Shown here: positions 43,928 through 52,666 of the stretch, piece by piece | Layout of the letters: each line of letters starts with the position of its first letter | Position numbering within the stretch: the stretch's first letter is position 1 | Source: Clostridia bacterium | Lineage (GTDB): Bacteria; Bacillota; Clostridia; Oscillospirales; Acutalibacteraceae | Assembly (NCBI GenBank): GCA_017407995.1 | Contig: JAFQVM010000028.1 | Coordinates: forward strand, 1 to 64,000 | Length of the DNA: 64,000 nt | Reading direction: 5' to 3' | Notes under the pieces: model-generated | The model's input: only the letters and a program-made list of their open reading frames with translations | The model's database searches: none | Told to the model about the DNA's origin: nothing | Translations under genes and position numbers: made by a program

Positions 43928-45280
43928 TTGGCGTTGAAAAAAAATGACGAAATTGAACTGTATATAGATTCGGTCTCGCTTACAGGCAGCGGAATAGGCC
44001 GTCACGACGGTATGGCGGTGTTTGTACCCGCTTGTGCAAAGGGCGACCGACTTTTGGTACACATAATAAAGGTAAAGAAAAGCTACGCCGTAGGCAAGGC
44101 TTTAAAAGTGTTGTCACTGTCTTCGGACAGGGTACAGAATAACTGTGCAGCTTTTCCGTCCTGCGGAGGCTGTGCATTCAGACACATGAGCTATGAAGCT
44201 GAGCTGCAGTTAAAATATGAGGCTGTTCGTGATGCTTTTAAGCGTATAGGCGGCATTAATATTGAACCCAAATCAATAATCGGTTCAAAAAATATGACGG
44301 GTTACAGAAACAAAGCGCAGTATCCCGTAAGACGTGAGGGAAATGAGGTAAAAATCGGCTTTTACGCACAGCGTAGTCACAGGGTTATAGACAGCCGTGA
44401 TTGCAGTTTGGCTCCCAAGGAGTTTGAGACGATACTCAACATCTTTGCCGATTGGATAGAAAAACACAATGTCTCCGTTTATGATGAAGTGTCCGGCAGA
44501 GGTCTGTTGCGACACATATATATAAGGAAAGCGTTTGAAACGGGAGAAATTATGGTTTGTCCTGTTTCGTCAGGCAAAAAGCTACCCAAGACGGACGAGC
44601 TGATTGAAGAACTTTTAAAGGCGGTGCCTGCAATAACAAGCGTTGTGCTCAACGTAAACAGCGAGGACACCAACGTAGTGCTCGGCAAGGAGTGTATAAC
44701 GCTTTACGGCAAGGGATATATAACCGATATACTGTGCGGAGTAAAGGTGAGAATCTCACCGCTGTCTTTCTATCAAGTAAACCGTGCGCAGGCACAGAGG
44801 CTCTATGAAAAAGCGGCTGAGTATGCTGCACCAAAGAAAGATACTCTGATGCTCGACCTCTACTGCGGAGCGGGTACGATAGGACTTTCAATGGCTGACA
44901 AAGTGGGCGAATTGATAGGTGTTGAAACTGTACCGCAGGCTGTTGAGGATGCAAAACTCAACGCAAAGGAGAACGGTATAACAAATGCAGAGTTTATTTG
45001 TGCAGATGCAGGCGAAGCGGCACAGATGTTGCTACAACAAGGCAAAAAGCCCGATGTTATAATACTCGACCCGCCGAGAAAGGGCTGTTCAGCCGAAACA
45101 ATCTCGGCTGCCGTCGGAATGAAGCCCGAACGGATAGTCTATGTTTCGTGCGACCCTGCAACTCTTGCACGTGACTGTGCGGAGTTTGAAAAATTAGGAT
45201 ACTTTGTGCGTGAGGTTACACCTGTGGATATGTTCCCGAGAACAGCGCATGTGGAGAGCGTAGCGTGGTTGTCTAAGTAA
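43928..45280 (+). CDS. rlmD: 23S rRNA (uracil-C5)-methyltransferase, RlmD/RumA type with TRAM domain
   Basis: Methylates a uracil of 23S rRNA with SAM; 450 residues. An N-terminal TRAM RNA-binding domain (1-60) is followed by 4Fe-4S ligands C73, C79, C82 and a later Cys in DSRDCSLAP. The SAM motif is LDLYCGAGTIGLSMA, the catalytic-site loop is ILDPPRKGC, and the nucleophile Cys is in VYVSCDPATLARDC. TTG at 43928 lies nine bases after GGAG. A second, TRAM-less member follows after a small flavin-type gene. Which uracil each copy modifies is not known. Confidence 0.92.
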   Translation: MALKKNDEIELYIDSVSLTGSGIGRHDGMAVFVPACAKGDRLLVHIIKVKKSYAVGKALKVLSLSSDRVQNNCAAFPSCGGCAFRHMSYEAELQLKYEAVRDAFKRIGGINIEPKSIIGSKNMTGYRNKAQYPVRREGNEVKIGFYAQRSHRVIDSRDCSLAPKEFETILNIFADWIEKHNVSVYDEVSGRGLLRHIYIRKAFETGEIMVCPVSSGKKLPKTDELIEELLKAVPAITSVVLNVNSEDTNVVLGKECITLYGKGYITDILCGVKVRISPLSFYQVNRAQAQRLYEKAAEYAAPKKDTLMLDLYCGAGTIGLSMADKVGELIGVETVPQAVEDAKLNAKENGITNAEFICADAGEAAQMLLQQGKKPDVIILDPPRKGCSAETISAAVGMKPERIVYVSCDPATLARDCAEFEKLGYFVREVTPVDMFPRTAHVESVAWLSK

Positions 45281-45327
45281 TGTTAAGGATAGATTTTAAT
45301 AAATTCAACCGAAAGAGGGATGTCAAA

Positions 45328-45822
45328 ATGAACAACGGAATGACCCGCAGAGAACGGGAGATAACAGATATTAGTGAGATAGAGAAAATTCTCAACAAGG
45401 CTAAGATTGTACATATCGGGTTGGTTGACGGCGATGAGGCGTATGTAGTTCCGATGAACTACGGCCATAAGCTGGAGGACGGCAAGCTCACGCTGTATCT
45501 TCACGGTGCAAGAGCGGGTCGCAAGCTCGATTTAATGCGTGCCAATCCGAAAGTTTTCTTTGAAATGGAGTGCGACATTCAACCCTTTGAGGGCGAGGTT
45601 GCCTGCAAGTACGGAATGGCATATTCCTCTGTTATGGGCAGAGGTATTGCCCAAATCCTTGACGATGTTGAAGAGAAAAAAGAGGGCATGTCTGTGCTTA
45701 TGAAAACGCAGACTGGCAAGGACTTCAGTTTTGATGATAAGCTGGTCGGAGTAGTCAGCGTTATAAAAATAGATGTGTTGGAGTATACGGCAAAGCACCG
45801 TCCGATGCCCGAAAGAAAATGA
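45328..45822 (+). CDS. Pyridoxamine 5'-phosphate oxidase-fold (NimA-like) flavoprotein
   Basis: A protein of 164 residues with the split-barrel FMN-binding fold: KAKIVHIGLVDGDEAYVVPMNYG and LTLYLHGARAGRKLDLMRANP are typical of the clostridial family that includes the nitroimidazole reductases NimA-type. ATG at 45328 follows AAAGAGGG; an upstream ATG touching the previous stop has no ribosome site. It lies between two RlmD-type genes, probably as part of one operon. Substrate unknown; no drug-resistance role should be assumed. Confidence 0.85.
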   Translation: MNNGMTRREREITDISEIEKILNKAKIVHIGLVDGDEAYVVPMNYGHKLEDGKLTLYLHGARAGRKLDLMRANPKVFFEMECDIQPFEGEVACKYGMAYSSVMGRGIAQILDDVEEKKEGMSVLMKTQTGKDFSFDDKLVGVVSVIKIDVLEYTAKHRPMPERK

Positions 45823-45836
45823 AGTGAGGAAAGCAT

Positions 45837-47006
45837 ATGTCACACACCTCAAACTTAAAAACAAACCCCGATGCTTGTCCGCTTGCAAAAAAATGTGGCG
45901 GATGTCAGCTTCAGAATATGAACTATGACCGCCAGCTTAAGTGGAAGCAGGCTCGGTGTGAGATACTTCTCAAAAAATTCGGCAAAGTTGATAAGATTAT
46001 CGGCATGGAAAACCCGTACCACTACCGCAACAAGGTTCAGGCGGCTTTCGGCAGAACAAAGAGCGGAAAAATAATATCGGGCGTCTATCAGTCGGGCAGT
46101 CACAGAATCGTTATGGTTGACAGCTGTATGACAGAGGACAAAATTGCCGATGAGATTATTGTTGATATCCGCAATATGCTCCCTAAGTTTAAAATCTGGA
46201 CTTATGACGAGGACAAAGGTACGGGCTTTTTGCGTCACGTGCTTGTAAAAAGAGGTTTTTCAAGCGGCGAGGTTATGGTTGTGCTTGTGGGTGCGAGCGG
46301 TTTGTTTCCGATGAAAAAGAAGTTTACCGCCGCACTGCTTGAAAAACACCCTGAAATAACAACCATTGTTTTGAACATCAACCCCAAGGACACAAATCTT
46401 GTTCTCGGCGAGAGAGAAGAAGTGCTCTATGGCAACGGATATATTGAAGACACTCTGTGCGGATGTGTTTTCAGAATATCTCCAAAGTCTTTTTATCAGA
46501 TAAACCCCATTCAGACTGAAAAGCTTTACGGCAAGGCGATGGAGTTAGCAGAGCTTGATGAGAACACGAGCGTCCTTGATGCATACTGCGGAATCGGAAC
46601 AATCGGACTTGTTGCTGCAAAAACAGCGGGCAAGGTTATCGGTGTTGAACTTAATCCCGATGCCGTAAAGGATGCAATTTCCAACGCAAAGCGCAATGAT
46701 GCAAAAAACGCACGTTTCTACTGTGCGGATGCAGGCGATTTTATGCAGGAGTTTGCCGAAAACGGCGAACATTTTGATGTTGTTTTTATGGACCCGCCAC
46801 GTTCTGGCAGCAGTAAAAAATTTATTGAATCGCTGGCAATAGCGGCTCCCGAAAGAGTGGTATATATATCTTGCAACCCCGAAACTTTGGCAAGAGACTT
46901 GCAGTTGATAACCAAAAAGGGATATAATGTCAAAAAAATATGTCCCGTGGATATGTTTCCGCATACGAATCATGTGGAGTGCGTGGTGCTGCTTCGTCGG
47001 GAATAG
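45837..47006 (+). CDS. RlmD/RumA-family RNA methyltransferase without TRAM domain
   Basis: A protein of 389 residues. It begins directly at the cluster region (C14, C20, C23; a later Cys in VDSCMTED), then has LDAYCGIGTIGLVAAKTAG, VFMDPPRSGSS and the nucleophile Cys in VYISCNPETLARDL. It shares strong likeness with the copy 0.6 kb upstream but lacks the TRAM domain, so RNA recognition probably differs. AGTGAGGA lies before the ATG. A decayed piece of a similar gene end occurs 0.9 kb downstream. Confidence 0.9.
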   Translation: MSHTSNLKTNPDACPLAKKCGGCQLQNMNYDRQLKWKQARCEILLKKFGKVDKIIGMENPYHYRNKVQAAFGRTKSGKIISGVYQSGSHRIVMVDSCMTEDKIADEIIVDIRNMLPKFKIWTYDEDKGTGFLRHVLVKRGFSSGEVMVVLVGASGLFPMKKKFTAALLEKHPEITTIVLNINPKDTNLVLGEREEVLYGNGYIEDTLCGCVFRISPKSFYQINPIQTEKLYGKAMELAELDENTSVLDAYCGIGTIGLVAAKTAGKVIGVELNPDAVKDAISNAKRNDAKNARFYCADAGDFMQEFAENGEHFDVVFMDPPRSGSSKKFIESLAIAAPERVVYISCNPETLARDLQLITKKGYNVKKICPVDMFPHTNHVECVVLLRRE

Positions 47007-47048
47007 TTTTTGGCGATAGCAATAACAGGTAAAGGAGTGGATTAAAAG

Positions 47049-47840
47049 ATGAGCAAAATCTTCAATATAAGAGACCGGCAGGACGCATTTGACTATATCC
47101 TGTCTGCTGCCATGGAGTGCAGCAAAATAGTCTCTCTGGTTCAGGTTGGCTCGGGAGCCGTAGGATACCGTGACGAACGTTCTGATTTGGATTATGTTAT
47201 TGCGCTGGATTCCGATGAATCTATGCTTGAAGTCATGGAGTATATGCGTCAAAAGATTAGTGCAAAATACGACCTCGCATATTTTGCACAGGAAGAAGCA
47301 AAACATCTTCAGGTTTTTCTGCTGTCCAATCTTTTGGAAATTGATATCGGATACGGCGGATATGAACATGCTGCGGCTTTGAAACCTGCGTTTAAAGTCC
47401 TTTATGACAAATCCGGTGTTGTTGAAGAAAAGATGGTCCAGTCCCGAGAATGGATGGACGATAAAATATTCGGGGATAAGCAGAAGAAAGATATAGAACT
47501 GACCTGTAATTCTGTTTGGGCACGCCTGATGCATGCTGCCGTTGCGATTCATCGAGGTAATTATTTCCGAGCAATTGGGGAGCTTGAATATGTCAGAAAG
47601 CTATACATCGATTTGCTGGGAGACCGTTACAGATTGGAAAGTGCTCTGAATTGCGAAATAGACAGATTGCCGGAGAAAGAAAAAGCAGCAATCATGAGTA
47701 CATTCGTAACCGAATACAGTTCAGGTGAGTTGTGGGATAGTCTTGTAAAACTTACAGATATGATTTACAAGGAAATGGAAGATTGTAATATTCCCGTTAC
47801 ACACGAAAAGCTGAATGCGTATTACGAAAATCTTAGATAA
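47049..47840 (+). CDS. Nucleotidyltransferase (aminoglycoside adenylyltransferase-like)
   Basis: A protein of 263 residues. VQVGSGAVGYRDERSDLDYVI is the GS-x-DxD catalytic pattern of the polymerase-beta-type nucleotidyltransferases, and the third Asp is likely in LLEIDIGYG. The C-terminal half is helical, as in AadK/Lnu-type enzymes that adenylate antibiotics, but many relatives have other or unknown substrates. AAAGGAG precedes the ATG. The segment between this gene and the next holds a remnant resembling the 3' end of the RlmD gene on its other side, hinting that this gene was inserted or duplicated here. Confidence 0.82.
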   Translation: MSKIFNIRDRQDAFDYILSAAMECSKIVSLVQVGSGAVGYRDERSDLDYVIALDSDESMLEVMEYMRQKISAKYDLAYFAQEEAKHLQVFLLSNLLEIDIGYGGYEHAAALKPAFKVLYDKSGVVEEKMVQSREWMDDKIFGDKQKKDIELTCNSVWARLMHAAVAIHRGNYFRAIGELEYVRKLYIDLLGDRYRLESALNCEIDRLPEKEKAAIMSTFVTEYSSGELWDSLVKLTDMIYKEMEDCNIPVTHEKLNAYYENLR

Positions 47841-47859
47841 TCACAAACTACAGATTGCA

Positions 47860-47935
47860 GATATGTTTGGTAAGTGACTCAGGAAGAGAAAACATGTCGA
47901 ATAGAGTGCGTGGTTCTGCTTGAGCGGTGCCGCTA
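47860..47935 (+). pseudogene. Remnant resembling the 3' end of an RlmD-type gene
   Basis: GATATGTTT (47860-47868) and CATGT...GAGTGCGTGGTTCTGCTT (47893-47921) match the tail of the RlmD copy at 46950-46994. The stretch from GAGTGCG is identical at 17 of 18 bases. In one frame it still reads CVVLLERCR and a stop, like the family ending HVECVVLL. It is broken by a stop and an insertion of about 12 bases. It is short, so chance or local duplication of only this tail is possible. Confidence 0.45.
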
Positions 47936-47950
47936 AAAGGAGAGATATAC

Positions 47951-49186
47951 GTGAACAAAATCAAAGTCGGTGTATTAGGTGTTCAGCGTGGTGCAAGCAT
48001 GGTGCGCTACTGTCTTGAGGCAGGCAACGCACAGGTTGTTGCAATCTGCGACAAATGGGCAGAGGGTCTTGAAAAGAAGAAAAAGGAGTTTAACGATGAC
48101 TCCATTACATATTACACAGATTTTGAGGATTTTATAAAGCACGATATGGATGCGGTTGTTCTTGCAAACTATGCCCATGAGCACGCACCCTTTGCAATAA
48201 GATGCTTAAAAGAGGGCAAGCATGTTTTGAGCGAGGTCTTGCCGTGCGCTAACATGAAAGAGGCCGTTGAGCTTATAGAAGCTGTTGAAGAGAGCGGAAA
48301 GGTTTATGCCTATGCTGAAAACTACTGTTTTATGTCGGCGCCCTATGAGATGAAGAAACTCTACCGTCAGGGAAAAATCGGTGAGTTTGAATACGGCGAG
48401 GGCGAGTATATTCACAACTGTGAATCGGGATGGGCAAATCTTACAGATGCTGACCCGAACCATTGGCGAAACAACATGCCATCGACTTTCTATTGCACTC
48501 ATTCAATCGGCCCGATTGTTCATATTACAGGTCTGCGTCCGATAAAAGTTACGGGTTATGAGAGCGGTATGGTAACGAGAAGTCGTCGCATGGGCAGAAA
48601 AAGCGGACAGTTTGGTATAGAGATGATTGAATTTGAAAACGGCGGAATTTATAAGAGCGTTCACGGCGGTCTTTATAAAAACTCGGTGTGGTATTGCGTC
48701 TACGGCTCAAAGGGAAGAATGGAATCAGCCAGGGAGGATGCACAGGTCGGCGGCGTAGGTAAAATTTATGTCAATGCCGATGAATATGACGGTCAGTATG
48801 AGAGAGACATAATTGAATGCTATGACCCCGCACATGAGGTTTCTGAACAGAGTGCAGATTTCGGGCACGGCGGCTCCGATTATTATATTATGTATAATTT
48901 TGTCGAAAAGCTTCGTGGCAGGGAAGATGCTGACATAATCGATGTCTATGAAGCTATGGATATGTTCCTTCCGGGACAGTTTGCTTACACCTCTATTGTG
49001 GAGGGTGGTGTGCCTGTGGAGATACCGAATCTTCGCAGCAAAGAGGAGCGGGACCGCTACAGAAACGACACGACCTGCTGCTTTAAGGATAAAGCGGGGG
49101 ATATGTATATACCTTCATATTCAAAGGGCGAGGTTGAATTTCCCGAGAGCGTTTATGAGGAACTGAAAAAGAAAATCGATAAATAG
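47951..49186 (+). CDS. Gfo/Idh/MocA family oxidoreductase
   Basis: NAD(P)-dependent dehydrogenase acting on a sugar or inositol-like substrate; 411 residues. The Rossmann start is KIKVGVLGVQRGASMVRYC, followed by YAHEHAPFAIRCLKEGKHVLSE, which carries the conserved EKP-like position (here SEV, so the usual Lys is replaced). The C-terminal domain has the dimer sheet. GTG at 47951 lies eight bases after AGGAG. An EamA transporter follows 15 bp later. The absence of the EKP Lys suggests a changed or lost dehydrogenase chemistry. Confidence 0.87.
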   Translation: MNKIKVGVLGVQRGASMVRYCLEAGNAQVVAICDKWAEGLEKKKKEFNDDSITYYTDFEDFIKHDMDAVVLANYAHEHAPFAIRCLKEGKHVLSEVLPCANMKEAVELIEAVEESGKVYAYAENYCFMSAPYEMKKLYRQGKIGEFEYGEGEYIHNCESGWANLTDADPNHWRNNMPSTFYCTHSIGPIVHITGLRPIKVTGYESGMVTRSRRMGRKSGQFGIEMIEFENGGIYKSVHGGLYKNSVWYCVYGSKGRMESAREDAQVGGVGKIYVNADEYDGQYERDIIECYDPAHEVSEQSADFGHGGSDYYIMYNFVEKLRGREDADIIDVYEAMDMFLPGQFAYTSIVEGGVPVEIPNLRSKEERDRYRNDTTCCFKDKAGDMYIPSYSKGEVEFPESVYEELKKKIDK

Positions 49187-49201
49187 TAAAGAGGTAATAT
49201 A

Positions 49202-50050
49202 ATGTACGGATTGCTTGTTGCGGCGGCACTTCTTTTTGCACTGCAATTTCTATTCAACCAGCAGTTTCGCCGTCTTAACGGCAGCGATGGGATTGACTCA
49301 ACGGTCACTTTTGCTACATACACAAACGGAATAAGCTTTGTTGTTATGCTTATACTCAACGGGTTTCGCTTGAGGATAACGTGGTTTTCTCTGTTGATAG
49401 CGGTACTTTATGCCGCTGTACTGCTCGGATATAACTATTCGGCTCTCAAGTCATTTGCTACGGCTAATCTGTCTGTGTTCTCAATTTTCGCCATGCTCGG
49501 CGGAATGATTCTTCCTTTTACATACGGAGTGGTGTTCTGCGATGAGGCTTTCACCCTGCCTAAGGCGATTTGTGTGCTGCTTATAGGTGTGGCAACGGCT
49601 ATGAGCTTTGAAAAGGGAAAGTCCAAGGGCAATAACCTGAAATACTATATTGCTGTATTTATATTCAACGGTATGGTTGGTGTGTTGTCGAAGATACACC
49701 AGTCAAATACGGAGTTGGCGGTTGACAGCAGAAGCTTTATGGCGACAATAAATGCAGTCGTATTTTTGCTGTGTCTGATTTTCCAGCTTGTAAAAAACAA
49801 AAAGATAGCTCTCGTTTCACTCAAAGAACTCGGAAGTCTGTCGGGTTGTGCGGTGTGCAACGGTGTGGGCAACCTGTTTTGTCTCATTGCACTGGCTTCA
49901 CTTCCTGCATCTGTCCAGTTCCCGATAACCACGGGCGGAGTCATGGTGTTTTCAACACTGATAAGTTTGATAAAACGTGAAAAACCGTCTGTCAGAACGC
50001 TGATATCCACGGCTGTGGCCTTTGCTGCAACGGTTTTGATAATGTTTTAG
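49202..50050 (+). CDS. EamA/DMT superfamily transporter
   Basis: A membrane protein of 282 residues with ten predicted helices in two halves, the layout of drug/metabolite transporters. The first helix starts at residue 2; the second half begins near YYIAVFIFNGMVGVLSKIHQ. Substrate unknown. It starts 15 bp after the oxidoreductase gene and is probably co-transcribed, so a sugar-like compound is possible. Confidence 0.85.
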   Translation: MYGLLVAAALLFALQFLFNQQFRRLNGSDGIDSTVTFATYTNGISFVVMLILNGFRLRITWFSLLIAVLYAAVLLGYNYSALKSFATANLSVFSIFAMLGGMILPFTYGVVFCDEAFTLPKAICVLLIGVATAMSFEKGKSKGNNLKYYIAVFIFNGMVGVLSKIHQSNTELAVDSRSFMATINAVVFLLCLIFQLVKNKKIALVSLKELGSLSGCAVCNGVGNLFCLIALASLPASVQFPITTGGVMVFSTLISLIKREKPSVRTLISTAVAFAATVLIMF

Positions 50051-50056
50051 GTCGGC

Positions 50057-50086
50057 TTGACTTTGCGTTTGAGTTAGTGATAAAAT
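50057..50086 (+). promoter_or_regulatory. Promoter of the rubredoxin-like gene
   Basis: TTGACT (50057-50062), 18 bp, TAAAAT (50081-50086), 38 bp before the GTG start. Confidence 0.65.
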
Positions 50087-50123
50087 AATGCAAAATATAA
50101 AATAACAAAAACGGAGGGATTCG

Positions 50124-50612
50124 GTGAGCAAAGAGGGACTAAATCAAAACGGCTTGCGTGTGCGATGCACTGTGTGCGGATATATGGCGGACGTCTTGCC
50201 TAAAGAGAAATGCCCAAAATGCTCGGCTCCGGCTGCGCTTTTTGAAAGCGCACAGGGTCAGAAAAAACAGGATAAAAAAGATTGCTATGAGTGCTCAATC
50301 TGCGGATATATTTTTGAGGGCGATGAGCCGCCTGAGCGTTGTCCGCAATGTGGTGTCGGCGGCGACTTATTCGAAGAAAAGTGTGCGCCTGAGACAAAAG
50401 ATTGGGTCTGTACTGTATGCGGAGTGAGCTTCAAGGGCAGCAATGCACCTGAAAAATGTCCGAAGTGTTCAGCTCCGCAGGAGATGTTCAAACAAAAGCG
50501 TGACGAGAATATAAAGGTTCTCACCTGCTCGATTTGCGGTTATGAGGTGGAGGGCGATGAGCCGCCTGAGCGCTGTCCGCAATGTGGTGTCGGGGGTGAC
50601 TTGTTTGAGTAA
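50124..50612 (+). CDS. Tandem rubredoxin-like protein, four metal-binding modules
   Basis: A protein of 162 residues made of four CxxCG...CPxC modules in an ABAB order: CTVCG/CPKC, CSICG/CPQC, CTVCG/CPKC, CSICG/CPQC. The second and fourth modules share GDEPPERCPQCGVGGDLFE and nearly identical DNA, so the gene arose by duplication of a two-module unit. Each module may bind Fe (rubredoxin-like) or Zn. Rubredoxin-type domains pass electrons, often in defence against oxygen in anaerobes; with short modules a zinc-ribbon role is also possible. GTG at 50124 lies six bases after GGAGG. Confidence 0.85.
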   Translation: MSKEGLNQNGLRVRCTVCGYMADVLPKEKCPKCSAPAALFESAQGQKKQDKKDCYECSICGYIFEGDEPPERCPQCGVGGDLFEEKCAPETKDWVCTVCGVSFKGSNAPEKCPKCSAPQEMFKQKRDENIKVLTCSICGYEVEGDEPPERCPQCGVGGDLFE

Positions 50613-51297
50613 AGGCAAAAAGAAACCATATGAGCTGAAAACAAAAAAGCTTGTATTAAAAGCACTTGGTGATGACGAGCTCAAGAGACGCCGATATGAA
50701 CAGATGGATTTTCAGCGCCAAAGGGCATATGCGGATATGCTTGCGGGCTGTGAATCGGATGCAGAAAGCCGTCTGTGGTATACAGCTTGGGAAGTGACGC
50801 TCAGGGAAAACGGTGAGTATGTCGGCGACATATATTTTAAGGGCAAACCCGTAAACCGAGAGGCAGAGATAGCATATTTCCTGTCAGATAAGTTTAAGGA
50901 CAGCGAAGAAGCTGCCAATGCGGTTGATGAGCTGACGGGATGGGGCTTTGCAAACAGCGATGACTTATACTTTGTTTCAATATGGGTTGATGCACAAAGT
51001 GATGCCTTTGCTAAAACTCTTGATGACGGATACTTTTCCGTTGTTGAAGAGACTGAGACAATGCAGAAGTTTGAAATGGTGCGTACGGAAACGTCTTGGT
51101 TGGCGACAGGAATGTGCCTTGGTGCGGGTGTTGGTTTAGGTTTAGGACTGCTTTTTGACAACCTGGCACTTGGATTCGGTATAGGGTTCTCTGTGAGTGT
51201 AGCACTCGGACTGTTGGTTGATGCCGGCAACAGAAGAAAGCGTGAGAAGATTTTGCGTGAACACAGAGGCGAAAAATCCGAGGATGACGGAGATTAA
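50605..51297 (+). CDS. GNAT-like domain fused to a glycine-zipper membrane tail
   Basis: A protein of about 230 residues. Residues 10-150 resemble a RimJ/RimL-type GNAT fold (LKTKKLVLKAL, EYVGDIYFKG, AEIAYFLSDKFKDSEEAANAVDELTGWGF). Then two Gly-rich helices (ATGMCLGAGVGLGLGLLF and GFGIGFSVSVALGLLV) and a basic/acidic tail follow. TTG at 50605, after GGGGGTGA and overlapping the previous gene by 8 bases, is the most likely start; GTG at 50596 is an alternative. A membrane-anchored acetyltransferase coupled to a rubredoxin-like gene is unusual. Substrate unknown. Confidence 0.7.
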   Translation: MSKGKKKPYELKTKKLVLKALGDDELKRRRYEQMDFQRQRAYADMLAGCESDAESRLWYTAWEVTLRENGEYVGDIYFKGKPVNREAEIAYFLSDKFKDSEEAANAVDELTGWGFANSDDLYFVSIWVDAQSDAFAKTLDDGYFSVVEETETMQKFEMVRTETSWLATGMCLGAGVGLGLGLLFDNLALGFGIGFSVSVALGLLVDAGNRRKREKILREHRGEKSEDDGD

Positions 51298-51307
51298 ATA
51301 ATATAAA

Positions 51308-51350
51308 AACAGGGCTGTATCGGTTTGATACAGCCCTGTTAATTTTTGGT
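51308..51350. terminator. Bidirectional terminator after the GNAT-membrane gene
   Basis: A 14-bp perfect stem (51308-51321 with 51327-51340), then AATTTTTGG; on the other side A-rich. It also lies just past the stop of the minus-strand phosphoesterase gene. Confidence 0.9.
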
Positions 51351-51352
51351 TG

Positions 51353-52630
51353 TTAATCCTGTTCGTAGGTCTCTTGTTGAACAACTTCCTGCATTGTGAC
51401 GGTCTCTTTTTCATAGAGACTCTGATATTTATCCTGATAGTAGTTTTCTGCCTTGCAGTCGAAGCTTCCGTCGGGAGAGTAGTTGATAACGGTACAGCCT
51501 CTCTGTGCTCCTCGCTTATATATTCCCGAGTAGGCGAGATAGTCTATGCTCATACTGTATGTAAGACGGATACCTTTGTAGTCTATAGAGAAGTTGTTGT
51601 CGTGGTCGTGTCCGCAGAAAACAGATTTGGTTGAGCCGAGTTCGAGCATGGTTTCAAAAAGATTGTCTTCGCCCATGCCGCTGAAAACGATTTTTCCGCT
51701 TTCGCCCGCTTTACCATAGATGTGTTTGACATTCTCGGTGTCCTTAAAGTCGTTGTCCATGTATTCGTACCAGGCATCTCTCTGCTCTGTGAGCGGAATA
51801 TGGAAGAAAGCTGATGATTTGATGTCGGACTTCTCGTTTGAGCCGAGCTGCTTTAAGACAGCTGTGTTCTGTTCGTTGAGCATATTGACGTTGTCTTTAT
51901 ACCACCGGACCTGGTTTTCGTGTATGTTATCGTACTTCCACAAGATGCCGAGATAGTCGCCGTCGGTGTAGGAGTGACTGTCGAAAACATAGATTGACTG
52001 AGTGATAACACCCTTGCTGTTTTTGACGTTTATGACCTGGTTGCCGTAGCCGTCAACATCGTCGGGGCCCGACTGGAATATACAGTGTTTAAAACCGCTG
52101 TTCTCATAGAAATCGGATACCTTGTCACGGGAGAAATAGCTGTAAGCTTCAGCATCGTGGTTTCCCAAAGCGACAGTCCAATAAACACCGAGTTTTTCCA
52201 TAAGTGAGGCGAAAACCTTGGCAGATGAGAGGTTGTTGAATGTGCCTGCCTGGAAAGGAACGGGGTAGGCGATATCGCCTGTGATGATTACGAGGTCAGG
52301 CTTTTCTGCTGTTATCATGGCGGCAACGGCGTTTAGCGCCATAGCATCCTTCTTGTGCGACATCCAACCGCCGCCTATATGTATGTCCGTAAACTGCAGA
52401 ACTTTGAAATCCCTGTCTGTTGTGAAAGTCCAGTAGCCGTTTTTATCCTTTTCGGGGATGAGAGTGTCATCTTTTTGGACGGCTTCAAAGGACTGCGCTT
52501 TTTCGGTGTTTGCCTTGTTGCCTACAACACTGATTACGGTAGTGACACCGCAAAAAACAACAATAACAGCGAGAATAATACCCAAAACTTTGAGGGCTTT
52601 TTTTCCTCTCTTACCTTTTTTCTCTTTCAT
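51353..52630 (-). CDS. Calcineurin-like metallophosphoesterase, membrane anchored
   Basis: A protein of 425 residues. An N-terminal helix (about 14-36) places the enzyme outside the cell. The metal motifs are complete: LQFTDIHIGGG, VIITGDIAYP, ALGNHDAEAY and FCGHDHDNN. A C-terminal domain with YSMSIDYLAYSG follows. Substrate unknown; relatives cleave nucleotides or phosphodiesters. The GGAGGAG upstream lies about 21 bases before the ATG, an unusual spacing, so the real start could be a nearby non-standard codon. Confidence 0.88.
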   Translation of the reverse strand: MKEKKGKRGKKALKVLGIILAVIVVFCGVTTVISVVGNKANTEKAQSFEAVQKDDTLIPEKDKNGYWTFTTDRDFKVLQFTDIHIGGGWMSHKKDAMALNAVAAMITAEKPDLVIITGDIAYPVPFQAGTFNNLSSAKVFASLMEKLGVYWTVALGNHDAEAYSYFSRDKVSDFYENSGFKHCIFQSGPDDVDGYGNQVINVKNSKGVITQSIYVFDSHSYTDGDYLGILWKYDNIHENQVRWYKDNVNMLNEQNTAVLKQLGSNEKSDIKSSAFFHIPLTEQRDAWYEYMDNDFKDTENVKHIYGKAGESGKIVFSGMGEDNLFETMLELGSTKSVFCGHDHDNNFSIDYKGIRLTYSMSIDYLAYSGIYKRGAQRGCTVINYSPDGSFDCKAENYYQDKYQSLYEKETVTMQEVVQQETYEQD

Positions 52631-52666
52631 TCTTTTGTTGCGGATAAAACCGCTCCTCCTTTCGGA

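Noticed and set aside
46545-47552. Long minus-strand frame of 335 codons
   Set aside because: It is antisense to the second RlmD-type gene and the nucleotidyltransferase gene, both of which show clear catalytic motifs.
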